Source of the DNA: Panagrolaimus kolymaensis
Taxonomy: Eukaryota; Nematoda; Chromadorea; Rhabditida; Panagrolaimidae
Assembly (NCBI GenBank): GCA_028622995.1
Contig: JAJQJQ010000011.1
Location: forward strand, 3,100,001 to 3,164,000
Direction of reading: 5' to 3'
Length of the DNA: 64,000 nucleotides
A program made the position numbers and the translations under genes. Below are positions 1 through 9,871 of the stretch, one piece after another. Each line of letters starts with the position of its first letter. The stretch's first letter is position 1. The notes under the pieces were generated by a model that did not search any database, had not been told where the DNA came from, and saw nothing but the letters and a program-made list of their open reading frames with translations.

Positions 1-1
1 T

Positions 2-616
2 TATAAAGATTTAAGTCAAGAACTTACAAATTTACGAGAACAAAATCGTCATCTTCAATGTCAACTTCAAAATTTGGATGATTTTAGAAATCTTCGTCAA
101 AATCCTTATATGCATCAACAAGCTTATCCAATGTTGCCACCATTTCCTCAACTTATGTCAATGAATCAACCTCTAAATATTGATGCTGGTGAAAAATTGG
201 TATCACAAGCTCAACTTCCTTCTGGTGGTTATTCTGGTTCAAATATCTCCGCTTCTCTTGGCCATGGACTTCATCACAATCGATTTGATCATGATGATGA
301 ACTTAAAGATTTTCGAAAGAATCAAACTCAATCTTCTGGTGATGATACTTTTGATGCTCCTCGATTATCAATTTCATCAAGCTCCATTGAACATCCTCGT
401 CGCCAACTTCTAGCAATTGAAGTATCTCCACCATCTCATGAACGTTCTGCCTCGTGCGTAATTCTTAATGATGATGGATATAGCACAAATCACTCCAATC
501 AAACGCTTGCTGTTGTTTCATCAAATTCTGAACAAAAAACCGCTGGTGATTCTACTCCAGTGAAGCCTGCATCAAAATGTCGTAAACCAAGATTTCGTTC
601 AACTGGAAGCTTATAA
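2..616 (+). CDS. Leucine-zipper (bZIP-type) protein, C-terminal part only
   Basis: The frame is open from base 2 to the TAA at 614-616, so this is the 3' end of a gene that begins before the window. The first 25 residues form a leucine zipper: Leu at residues 4, 11, 18 and 25 of the visible part, with Leu 8, Asn 15 and Leu 22 in the other core positions. An Asn in the middle 'a' position is typical of bZIP dimerisation helices. The basic DNA-binding region would lie just upstream, outside the window, so the bZIP call is inferred from the zipper alone. The remaining ~180 residues are a low-complexity Ser/Gln/His/Asp tail ending in a basic stretch (KCRKPRFRSTGSL). An AATAAA lies at about 735. 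A non-DNA-binding coiled-coil protein remains possible. Confidence 0.6.
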   Translation, partial: YKDLSQELTNLREQNRHLQCQLQNLDDFRNLRQNPYMHQQAYPMLPPFPQLMSMNQPLNIDAGEKLVSQAQLPSGGYSGSNISASLGHGLHHNRFDHDDELKDFRKNQTQSSGDDTFDAPRLSISSSSIEHPRRQLLAIEVSPPSHERSASCVILNDDGYSTNHSNQTLAVVSSNSEQKTAGDSTPVKPASKCRKPRFRSTGSL

Positions 617-834
617 ATTATATCTCTTTCTAATAACTCAATGTACTTTTATAATTTTTTTATTGTTATTATTCTTTTTTCTAGTTGCCAATTTTCTTTT
701 TGATGTTATTTTTTTATTGATTTTATTATTCAGCAATAAATGAATTATGCTATAATTAAAAAATAAAGTGAAATAAAAAGGCAGTGTTGGAATGGCTTAA
801 AGTACAGTAGTAATAATAAAAAAGCTTTGGACAA

Positions 835-1700
835 TTAATTTTTTGCTCCTCGGCATTGAGCTCTGTTGGTTTTAAGTGTAGCTTTCAAATCAGTAATTTG
901 CGTTAAAATAGAGGCAGCTTTATCGTAACATCTAAAAATGTTTGTTAGGAATATTTATGATATTCTATTTTTTTATCTTCAATTTGCGCTTTTAAAAATA
1001 AACCAAAAATTTAAAAACAACAAAATCGATTTGTCATTGCAGATCTTTGTATATTTTATTTTCTGTGAACTTACTTGGCAATCAAATTACAACATTTAGC
1101 AATTTTTGAGCATTTTTTATGAAGAACTTTTCTTTCTTTTTTGCATCGACTTTCTTCCTTCTTTTGTGAAAGTTTGCGCTGCTTTTTTCCTCCTCGAAGC
1201 TTCTTTGATCTTTTAGATTTTACATTTAATGTTTGAATAAGCTTGTCAAATTGATGTTGACATTTCTTTTGCTAAAATCCTTTGATACTTGGATATGTAT
1301 GTATTATGAAAGCAAGAGGCAACTTACAGCTTCAGCTGATCCGATTTCTTCAGCGTTTTCTTCTTCGTTTTGTATGCAATCACGAATATTTTCTGTTTTC
1401 CGCAAATTAAGGGCTGTAATTTCAAAGTGTAAATCATGATTACGCTTCTTTGAACAATTGGAATCTGCTTCCGATTCCCCAAAATTTCTTTCACGCATTC
1501 GGTTAGTGAGATCTTCATGGCATTCTCTTTGCTTTTCTTCCAATTTTTCTAAGCATTTTACATAATTATCACATGATTGGGTCTTAAATAATTTAATGGT
1601 TTATTGATTAAAACCATGGTATTATACTTACCACATCTCCAAACGCATAATTGTTGGTTAATATAGTTAATAAGCTTAAATAAAAAATAATCTTTAACAT
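835..1700 (-). CDS. Secreted cysteine-rich helical protein, 205 aa, four exons
   Basis: Exons on the minus strand are 1700-1632, 1582-1328, 1271-1075 and 931-835. All junctions are GT-AG and in phase, and the total is 618 nt with stop. Exon 1 encodes a clean signal peptide (MLKIIFYLSLLTILTNNYAFG). The mature part has 12 cysteines, starting with a CDNYVKC motif, and is highly charged and probably helical, with a Lys/Arg-rich centre (about residues 130-165) and a C-C pair near the end. Spacing of the cysteines is loosely reminiscent of nematode secreted families such as DUF19/T20D4.11, but I cannot confirm membership. The gene faces the upstream bZIP-type gene with 218 bp between the stop codons. 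The role is unknown; an extracellular or body-fluid protein is the likeliest reading. Confidence 0.65.
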
Positions 1701-3445
1701 TTTTAATTGAATTTTGTGGCAACGTTTAATAATCAACAACTAATATTCATTTCAATTTCTGAAGAAAAAATATTATTGTAAAGGGAATGGTTGCTTGAGC
1801 ATAAAAAATAAATTTAAGGTAGTACACGAAGACAAAAAAAAAGTTATTAGCATAAATTATGCTGGAAAGCAATAAGGCGTGAAAAAAGAAAGAAAGGAAA
1901 AACTCGTTAATGTTTGAATGTAAGATGACGAAGACCTGCATTTTAGAATCGATGAAGGAAGAAGACAAACAAAATGCAAACCATTTCATACATTTTCAAA
2001 AAGAATAATGATTTTAAGAGTCACTTATTTAATTGCAAGACGATTTGATGACTCATAAAATTAAAAAATTCAACCAAGCTTGAAAAAAAAATTTGAGTGG
2101 TTTTTTTAGGCATTTACTAACTTTTTAGACTAACAAAAGGAATTTAACGACTGTTGAATGCTCTTTTTTTCAAGCCTAGTGAAGTTTAGAAAAAACGATG
2201 AAGCATTTTTTTTCTGCCATGGAAGAAGATGATGAGAAGCTCTCATGGGAGCTTTTCTCAATTTCAGTGACCATAAACATGTTTTTTTTTTCATGGGGCC
2301 ATTTTCCAGCAAACTATGAGACAAAGCTAAAGACATCAATAGTTGTCAAGATCCAACTTTACGATAGACAAGTTTTTTTTAAAAGACGAAATTTTTTAAA
2401 ATAAACTCAAGGGAAAGTACATAAAAAATCGCGCAGGTGAGTCACCGGAAAATCAGGTAGTTAAAAATAATGCGTGAGATACATTTATGTCCATAATTAA
2501 TTTATTGCGTATTCCATGGAAATCAAGTTTTTCACCTTCCATTCATTTTATTTATTTTTTATGGATGGAAGTGTTGTATAGTTAGAAAGTTTGTATTAAC
2601 ACATACGTTTTTGAAGGAAGAAAAAATATTAATCAAGTTTGAGGCGTCAATAAAAAGAAACTAACCACCTTCAATGTTGTTTAAATCTTAACTATTTGAC
2701 AAATTTTTGAACGGTCGAATGGTTTTCAAATCAAACTATTTTTTAAATATTTGAAGGAACAAATAATTCAAATTATAAAAAATTAGTACAAATAAATGGA
2801 CTTTGAGAGAGAAAAACAAAGAAAGCATCCTCGGATTTTAAAAAATTTGAAAATCGACAACAAAAAAAGTCACCACGCTTTTGTAAACAAAGCTTTTTAT
2901 CCAAAAAAACAAAACAGACGCTTTCATTAATTTTATCCTTTCTTTTTCTTCCAATCCCTAAATGAACTCTGACTGACTGGATTGAGACAGACCGACTGGT
3001 TATTTGTAAGTCAAAAAGCTAAAATCTCATAAAACGTGACTGCGCAAAAAAATGTGAAAATAAAAACAAAGCAATGAAAACAATCTTCGAAAAAAGTGTT
3101 AAGGACGCATTTCAATTAAATCATCTGTATTTTATTTTATAATTCAGAAATTTTTAATGATTTGGTAATAAAGTTTTGCTATCATTCTAAAAAAATTTAA
3201 GAGAATTTTGTTTAATTTAATTGAATAATAAAAGCCAAAAGAAAACTAAGAATAGGAGCAGCATTTATTAAGTAAATAAACAATGAAAAAATGCAAGCTT
3301 AGTTTAGCAAGAAAATAAAACAACAGTTTTGAAAATGGAGAAAAGTTTTGTTTATTTTTAGAAAAAAGAGCCAAAAGTGGCCATTTTTTTCACATATGAA
3401 AATCATTGGATCAAAAAAAAGGAATAGCTTCTTTAATCACGACTT
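1701..3445. other. Intergenic, AT-rich, no gene seen
   Basis: The stretch is rich in poly-A and poly-T runs. Short open frames on both strands lack signal peptides, splice context or recognisable motifs. It probably holds the promoter of the secreted-protein gene that starts at 1700 on the minus strand. Confidence 0.5.
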
Positions 3446-3839
3446 CTAACTATGAGAGTTAATCATAAGATTAGCTTGAACTTTGGTACTTAAAATAATG
3501 AGGATGCAACCGGATACAAATTCGATAAATTTAACAAAAGGTGCATGTAACGACGACGACCGCTTGTAAGTAAACAAAAGTAAGATATTCAAAAACATCA
3601 GCATCATGAACTTCCTCCGTCTCAGTCTGTTGAAAACGTAGTCATTTGATCGATCGGAAAAATACATCATACAACTTGTGAGACAGGATAAAATTGCGAA
3701 ATTACATAAAAGATGAAGGAAGAAAATAAAATAAATTGCGTTTATCCAACTTTCTACCGTAATCAAAGTAGTTACCAGAATTACAGCAAAAACTAAAACT
3801 GGTGACCCTTGGTTTATTTTCAAAAACTAAAAAAAGAAG
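3446..3839 (-). CDS. Possible last exon of a multi-pass membrane protein
   Basis: An open frame of about 130 codons begins right after a good acceptor (TTTTTTTAG, minus strand, ending at 3840) and runs to a TAG at 3446-3448. It encodes three or four hydrophobic segments separated by charged loops; one loop contains FNRLRRRKF and another FTYKRSSSLHAPF. Base composition is less AT-rich than the flanks, which supports coding. The pattern of a hydrophobic helix, a Ser-Ser-Ser-x-His loop and another helix weakly recalls the PGAP2/FRAG1 family of Golgi membrane proteins, but this is only by eye. I could not chain convincing upstream exons. An open frame at 4324-4140 (minus) starting with ATG and ending at a GTAAGT donor is one candidate first exon. 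A decayed gene or chance frame is possible. Confidence 0.3.
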
Positions 3840-3840
3840 A

Positions 3841-5761
3841 AAAAAATACTAAAGTCAATTTAAACGAATTCAATGTCATGTCCGGAAAATGTCTGGCTCC
3901 AATTGCAAAATGTTATTTTTTAGCCTAAAACGACAATCAAATTTGGAAAAAAAAGAAGACAGAATTGAAAAGCAATAGCATAAAATAGTAAAAACAGAAT
4001 TTTTTAGTTGGATCTTTTTAAAAAAGCAGACCACGAAGCCTCGAATTCCAAGTATCATAGGTTTTTGGTTATACTCAAACTAATAGGGCTCTCACTAAAA
4101 GCGATAATCAAGAATTTTCAATGGTGATATAATAGTTTTTTAACGAAGAAATACTTTGGACTTACGATAAGTAAAAAATGAAGAAACTTCTAAAATGAGT
4201 ATTTTTAAAAACGCAAAAGTCATGGAAGAAGTGTCGTGCTGCCCCAAAAAAAGATAGACAGCTGTTTGAAGACCCTTCTTCGGAAGAAGAAGCAACCAAC
4301 AAAAAAGTGCCAAATTTGACAAAGCGCATTTTAAATCTTCGAGTAGAAAAAAACGGATAAAAATAAGCTTATCTGATTTCCTCTTTCCTTATTTCTTCCT
4401 CTTCTATTTTTAGAATAAAAGAAAACGAAAGTGTTCCAGTAGCAACAAAAAAATACAAAGTAAAAAGTAAAGTTTAGTATGTAACTTGCAAATATATGAA
4501 TGGGTTTAAAATTTAATCCTTCAGCTTAAAATTTCAAAAATGTCATATTTAATTTTAAAATGCTTTGAAATGCATTAACAAAGTTAAAACATATTTTTGC
4601 AAATACACATTTGATTAATCTTTTCAAACCATTTTTTTATGTTGAGGATAAGTCAAGATATTTTTGAAGAAATCGCTGTTGTGAATTGCAAAATTGTCAA
4701 GAAATATTTGTGATCATAAACTACAAGATACTTGTTTTTTATTTTTATAATTGTTCTTTATTGAAATGGATGAACCCGAAATACACATTTGTTTTTTTTT
4801 CTTCCATATTTATGTATGCCTACGTGTGATTTTGCAATCAGATATTACGTGATTTATTATAAAGTACTCTTATGCACGTAGTCATTTCTTCAGACAGACA
4901 ACATTGACCACAATCTCTGTTAACTTGTCATCGTTTCTTTTTTATTATAAGTTGTAACAAAAAATTGGCAGACGTGATTTTTGAGACATCCACGTTCTTT
5001 GCAGCGAGTATTTAACCCGTCGCGCATTTTCGAGTCCTTCACACTTTTTTTAATTCGTAGTCTCCTAAAAAAGGTAATACTCGTTTATTTGTGACTCTCA
5101 CTTTTTTGTTGTTAAAAATGTTACCTTTTATTAACAGCACCTTTCATTTACATGCTATTGATTTTCACTTTTTTGGCCCAAATGAATGGGTTAATAAAAT
5201 GGCCTTTTCTTAATAAAAAAAAGTTAAAGGTGTTAATTTGATGTTAAAAAATCTAAAAAAGAAGCTAAAAAGAAGCTAGTAATTTAAAAAATATAGAAAC
5301 GGTTATTTTACTAAATTATTGTGTGGAAAAATGGAAACATTCTCTAGCTATTTTATTTTTTTAGAGCTTTTTTAAGAAAAAAGTCGAGAGAGATGGTCAC
5401 AGCAAATGTGTTGTTCTCTTTTTATCCTTTATTTTTGGTTTCTCTCATTTCTTTTTTTTACTGATTATTTTAGGTTTTTGTTGTTGTAATAATCAAAAGT
5501 TTATATAAGACCAAATTGAAAAATTTTAAATTATGTTTCTCGATCTTCAAACTTTCCTTTATTTGCTTTTGTGAGACAAACTTTCAACCTTCCCCCTATG
5601 CTCCCTCACTTCTTTTTATAATTCAATTGTTGAATATTACAGAACTTTAAATTTTATTTTGCGCATTTGTTGGTTTATTGATTTATGAAATTACAGTATC
5701 CTCCATCATTTATTTCAGAAGCGTAACAAATCGTTTTAATTCAAAGCAATAACAATTAACA
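3841..5761. other. Upstream region of the cysteine-synthase-like gene
   Basis: No convincing gene was seen. The segment 4850-5060 is less AT-rich than its surroundings and contains ACGTG-type words and a TATTTAA box near 5009. It ends at a donor-like GTAATA near 5075, so it may be a promoter with an outron or non-coding first exon. A splice acceptor (TTTATTTCAG) ends at 5718, 43 bases before the ATG at 5762, and is the probable trans-splice site. Confidence 0.4.
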
Positions 5762-6886
5762 ATGGCTGATCGTAATTCAATTGGGGCAGATGCTCTTTCA
5801 CTTATAGGAAATACCCCTATGATTTACCTCAAAAATGTTACAAAAGATTGTAAAGCTAAAGTGGCTGTGAAACTTGAATATTTTAATCCTGCATGTTCTG
5901 TAAAAGATCGAATTGGATATGCAATGATTTTGGAAGCGGAAAGAGAAGGCAAAATTCGTCCAGGCCTTACTACTTTAATCGAACCTACATCTGGAAACAC
6001 TGGAATTGCATTAGCATTTGTCGCTGCTGCAAGAGGTTATAAACTCGTTATTACTATGCCAGCGTCAATGAGTATGGAACGTGTAAGCTTAAGTTAAAAA
6101 ATAATCTGGAATGACATCTTCATTTTTCAGAGAACACTTCTTCGTGCTTTTGGAGCTGAATTAGTCCTGACAGATTCCACCGAGTTAATGCCAGGAGCAA
6201 TCAAGCGAGCAGAAGATTTGGCGGCTAATATTCCAAATTCATTCCTTCTTCATCAATTTAATAATCCTGCAAATCCTAAAATTCATTATGAAACAACTGG
6301 ACCTGTTAGTTGATAATTTAAATTTTAATGGAGATCATAAATTTCTCATTTTCAGGAAATTTGGAATCAAACTCAAGGCCAAGTTGATGCGGTCGTTTTT
6401 GGAGTAGGTACTGGTGGAACTTTGACAGGTGTCGGCCAATATCTTCGAGAAAGAAAACAAACACTACGTATATTTGCAGTAGAGCCTAGCGAGGCAGCGG
6501 TGTTGAATGGCGAATCCTTCCATCCTCATAAAATTCAAGGAATGGGAGTGGGATATGCGCCACCCGTATTGGACACAACACTTTATGAAAAAGCAATCAA
6601 AGTTCATTCTGATGAAGCAATAGTTATGGCCCGTCGTTTGGCTCTGGAAGAAGGTCTTCTTTGTGGAATTTCAAGTGGTGCAAATGTTGTTGCTGCGATT
6701 CGTGCTGGAAATATGCCAGGTATGGAAGGAAAACTCATCGTTACATCATGTAATTCATTCGGTGAGCGATATCTATCTTCTCCTCTTTATGCTGCAATCC
6801 GTGATGAAGCAATAAATATGCAAAGTGAATCATTGGAAGAAAGCTTGAAACGTCTTAAACTTCATGAATTCCCTGAATTACAATAA
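5762..6886 (+). CDS. cysl: Cysteine synthase-like PLP enzyme (CYSL family)
   Basis: Exons are 5762-6082, 6131-6304 and 6356-6886, all in phase, giving 341 aa, the usual length for the family. This is a fold-type II PLP enzyme related to O-acetylserine sulfhydrylase and cystathionine beta-synthase. In nematodes such proteins act in sulfide, cyanide and cysteine metabolism or as H2S-responsive sensors. Visible motifs are SVKDRI near residue 46 with the PLP-binding Lys at 48, PTSGNTG at 75-81 that holds the substrate carboxylate, the glycine-rich phosphate loop GTGGT, and GISSG near the C-terminus. No heme domain or CBS pair is present, so it is CYSL-like rather than full CBS. The late motif reads [12 protein letters not shown] where bacterial enzymes have PSFGERY, so true catalysis versus a sensor role cannot be decided. 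Sphingomyelin synthase follows closely, probably in one operon. Confidence 0.93.
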
Positions 6887-7063
6887 TTATTAACCATTTT
6901 TTGTATTACTCTTTGAATCATTTTTATATATTTTCTATGTTATATTTTGTAGTAAATTGTAAAATAAAAATTTTATATCATAAAGAAATTTAGTTCAAAT
7001 AAAGTGTAACAAATCCCGAAGCAAATAGTTTTTTTAGGATAGATTTATTGTATTCTGGCCGTT
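6887..7063 (+). promoter_or_regulatory. Intercistronic region of a likely trans-spliced operon
   Basis: Only 177 bp separate the CYSL stop from the next ATG. AATAAA poly(A) signals lie at about 6963 and 6998. A T-rich acceptor (TTTTTTTTAG) ends at 7037, 26 bases before the ATG at 7064. A poly(A) site followed within about 40-75 bp by an acceptor that is not preceded by an exon is the standard layout for spliced-leader processing of a downstream operon gene. This is inferred from layout; no spliced-leader transcript is visible in DNA. Confidence 0.55.
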
Positions 7064-9096
7064 ATGTATCAAATTTGCATTCCAAGGCATCTCAAAATTG
7101 CATTGAATGGTCATCGAAGAAACGTCTTAAATTATATGCAAATTATCGGCGGTAAATAAAAAAACCATTTCATTACTTTTTTGTTCCAAAAAAACTGTTC
7201 CACTGACTTGCATTGTCGATGAGAGTCTGCTTTCTTTAAAATGCGCAAGTTTTTTTTAAACTTTTATATGTTTTTAAAATTTGTTTCATTTTTTTTTATT
7301 TTAGACTGCGAAACTCCGAATAGTCAGAAGGAAAAACAACAGTAAGAAAATATCTTTTGTTTAAAAAAACGTTATAGCTTTTATTTATTTTTTAGACCAA
7401 CTGTATCGCATCGTACTCGTGGAGGTGGTCCTGGATCAAATCGAAAAAGAAATGGCAGTGATAAAGTTATAAATAATGATAAAACTTTTCGTCTGAAAAA
7501 ACAACAACCACCCAAAAAGAAGAGAAGCAAAGTTGTAAGTATTTGTTACAATAATTTATTTTTCATTTTGATTATACATATATTTCCAGAAAACTTCAAG
7601 CGATACACGTGATACAAGAGAAAAACAAATGAAAAGTTCTCCACAGCCTTCACATCAAATTTCGGTATGTTCCTTTTCTCTCTTTTGATTACAAATTTTA
7701 TTTGACTTTTTATTTACCTCAAGTTTTTAGATCTCAAACACGGCGCGTTATCCACGACGAATCGAACCTGTACCATCGAGTATGGGTGAACATCAACGAA
7801 ATCAAAGTGATTCACATATGCCATTACGACAAGGAGAAGTTGCTGCTGCTGCATCATTCGAAGCATCCCAATCATCTGTACGTCTTGAATCACCACCAAA
7901 TGATGCTGTTGGAGTAAATAATTCAAGTGGAGGAACACATTCATGTGTTTTACAAATCAACGGTGTCATAATGAACCAATCAACTTCACATTTCTCTGAA
8001 AATTATGATTTACATTCAAGATCAGTGATACCGCCAGAAGTAAGATTTAAAGTTTCGTTTTATAAAATACTATACGTTTATTTTTTTAGCGATTTCGTAC
8101 AGAATTATTTAAATTAGCAGTTGCATTTTTTTGTCTATGGATCTCAGCTTTTTTAAACTTCTTTTTATTAACAGTAATTCATGATATTGTACCAAGACAA
8201 CCTTTACCTGACCTCGTATTTATGATCATTCCTCAACAGAAATGGGCATGGGCTGTCGGTGATGTCTTTTCCACAATCAAGTAAGGTTTTATCTCGTCGA
8301 ACCTGTTAAATATTTTTAATGTCTTCATTTTAGCGCAGTTGTGGGTTTCACTGTTATTATATTACATCGTGAAAGAATTGCTGTTTTACGACGAGTGCTT
8401 CTTCTTGCTGCTATTTTATATGGTTTAAGAGCTGTTATACTTGGAGTTACCTTTTTACCTCCTTCATTCCATGATCGTGATGAAATATGCTTACCTCAAA
8501 TTAATCGAACTGCTATGTATACAACTGAAATAATACATCGTTTTGTCACATATGTTGCTACATTGGGTCTTAATTCAGGACAAGAAAAAATTTTATGCGG
8601 TGATTTAATGTTTTCTGGTCATACAATTGTATTAACTCTTATGTATTTTACTCAATTACAATATACTCCTCGAGGTCTTGCATGGTTAAGGTTTGAATTT
8701 TCATTTACTGAACTAATGTTTCACCTTATTTTTTACTTTCAGGTATATCGCTGCACCAATAACATTCTGTGGAATCGCTGCTTTGGTTGTGAGTGGAGGT
8801 CATTACACGATGGACGGTAAAATTTTATATTATGTACACCCAATAACATGTAATTTTTTTTAGTTCTAATTGCTTATTGGTTAACATCTCATTTGTTTTG
8901 GGGATATCATCAAATGTTTGAATTACCAAGAGAACAAAGAGCTCAAGCTCCTCTTTCAAGAGTATGGTGGTTTTGGTTATGCCATTGGCTTGAATCTGAT
9001 GTACCCGATGGTCCTCTACGAAATGAATGGAACTTACCTATTGGTCCTCTATGGCTAAGAAAAGCAATCTCAAAGATTAATAAAAAAATACGATAA
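7064..9096 (+). CDS. sms: Sphingomyelin synthase
   Basis: Nine exons: 7064-7151, 7305-7341, 7396-7534, 7590-7664, 7731-8039, 8090-8280, 8334-8690, 8743-8816 and 8864-9096; every junction keeps phase, giving 500 aa. The enzyme moves phosphocholine (or phosphoethanolamine) from a phospholipid to ceramide in Golgi or plasma membrane. The first ~216 residues are a polar, low-complexity cytosolic tail; the six-helix core follows. Family motifs are CGDLMFSGHT (His about 376) and HYTMDVLIAYW (His about 419, Asp about 423), which supply the His-His-Asp catalytic triad. FLPPSFHDRD lies in the luminal loop. The N-terminal tail is unusually long and basic and contains no SAM domain that I can see. AATAAA follows at 9120. 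Whether the product is a sphingomyelin or ceramide-phosphoethanolamine synthase cannot be told. Confidence 0.95.
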
Positions 9097-9871
9097 TACA
9101 AAAACTTATCATAAATCGCAATAAAGATGCTAGCACACATATTACTTTGTTTTACAAGTTTTTATATTTCTTTTAACTTTTGTCAATTTTTTTTACATAC
9201 AAAAAGACCATGGTTTGGAGATGCAATCTTTTTTCGTTTGATTTATTTTGTAAGAGTTTTCTAAGTTCTTATTGATGCAGAGGCATTTATTTTGAAAAAT
9301 TCATAACAAATCCAATGAATTTTGTAAAAGAATTAATTCAATAATCCCGGATTTCTTAACTTTTGGTATTTATTTGATTCAGAATTATGATAACATTTTA
9401 TTCTACAAAATGACTCCCATTTTCTCAATCTTCTCTTCATCATTCTTTGAGAGTTTATAATCATTTTTGGTTAATTAAATCTCTATTTGATATGAAGTTT
9501 ATTATAATTCTTTCTCTGCATATACAGAAAAATGAATTCGAGTGGTTTCACAGAAAAAATTAAAAGAAAATAGTTTGTTTTATGACATTACTCATTGATA
9601 ATAGAGTTTATTCTTGTTATAAAGACATATAAACAATCGAAAAGCATACTTATGTATTGTGAGTCATTGCATAACTTTGTTCAGCCTTCATTATTTCAAT
9701 CAAACTTTGTACATAAATAAGAAATTCTCAACACGACTAAAATGTTTGACATATAAAAAAGAAATCTCTTTAAACTTCGTCGACGCGTTTGTTTTTTTTG
9801 TTTAAAATTTAAAAAAGTGTATCATCTTTTTGTATTTATTTTATTTAAATAACTTTGGGTTTATTTTTAAC
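9097..9871. other. 3' UTR of sms and promoter of vps35
   Basis: AATAAA at 9120 ends the sms transcript. The rest is AT-rich without coding signs. A less AT-rich patch near 9778-9790 (TCGTCGACGCGTTTG) lies about 80 bp before the vps35 ATG and may be a promoter element. Confidence 0.45.

Noticed and set aside
1747..1989. 80-codon hydrophobic frame on the minus strand
   Set aside because: It is composed almost entirely of Phe, Ile, Leu and Lys from poly-A/T DNA, with no splice or start context and no motif.
3876..4324. Two short minus-strand frames that could be 5' exons of the membrane gene at 3446-3839
   Set aside because: Phases could not be joined without a stop, and one frame lacks a usable donor before its stop.
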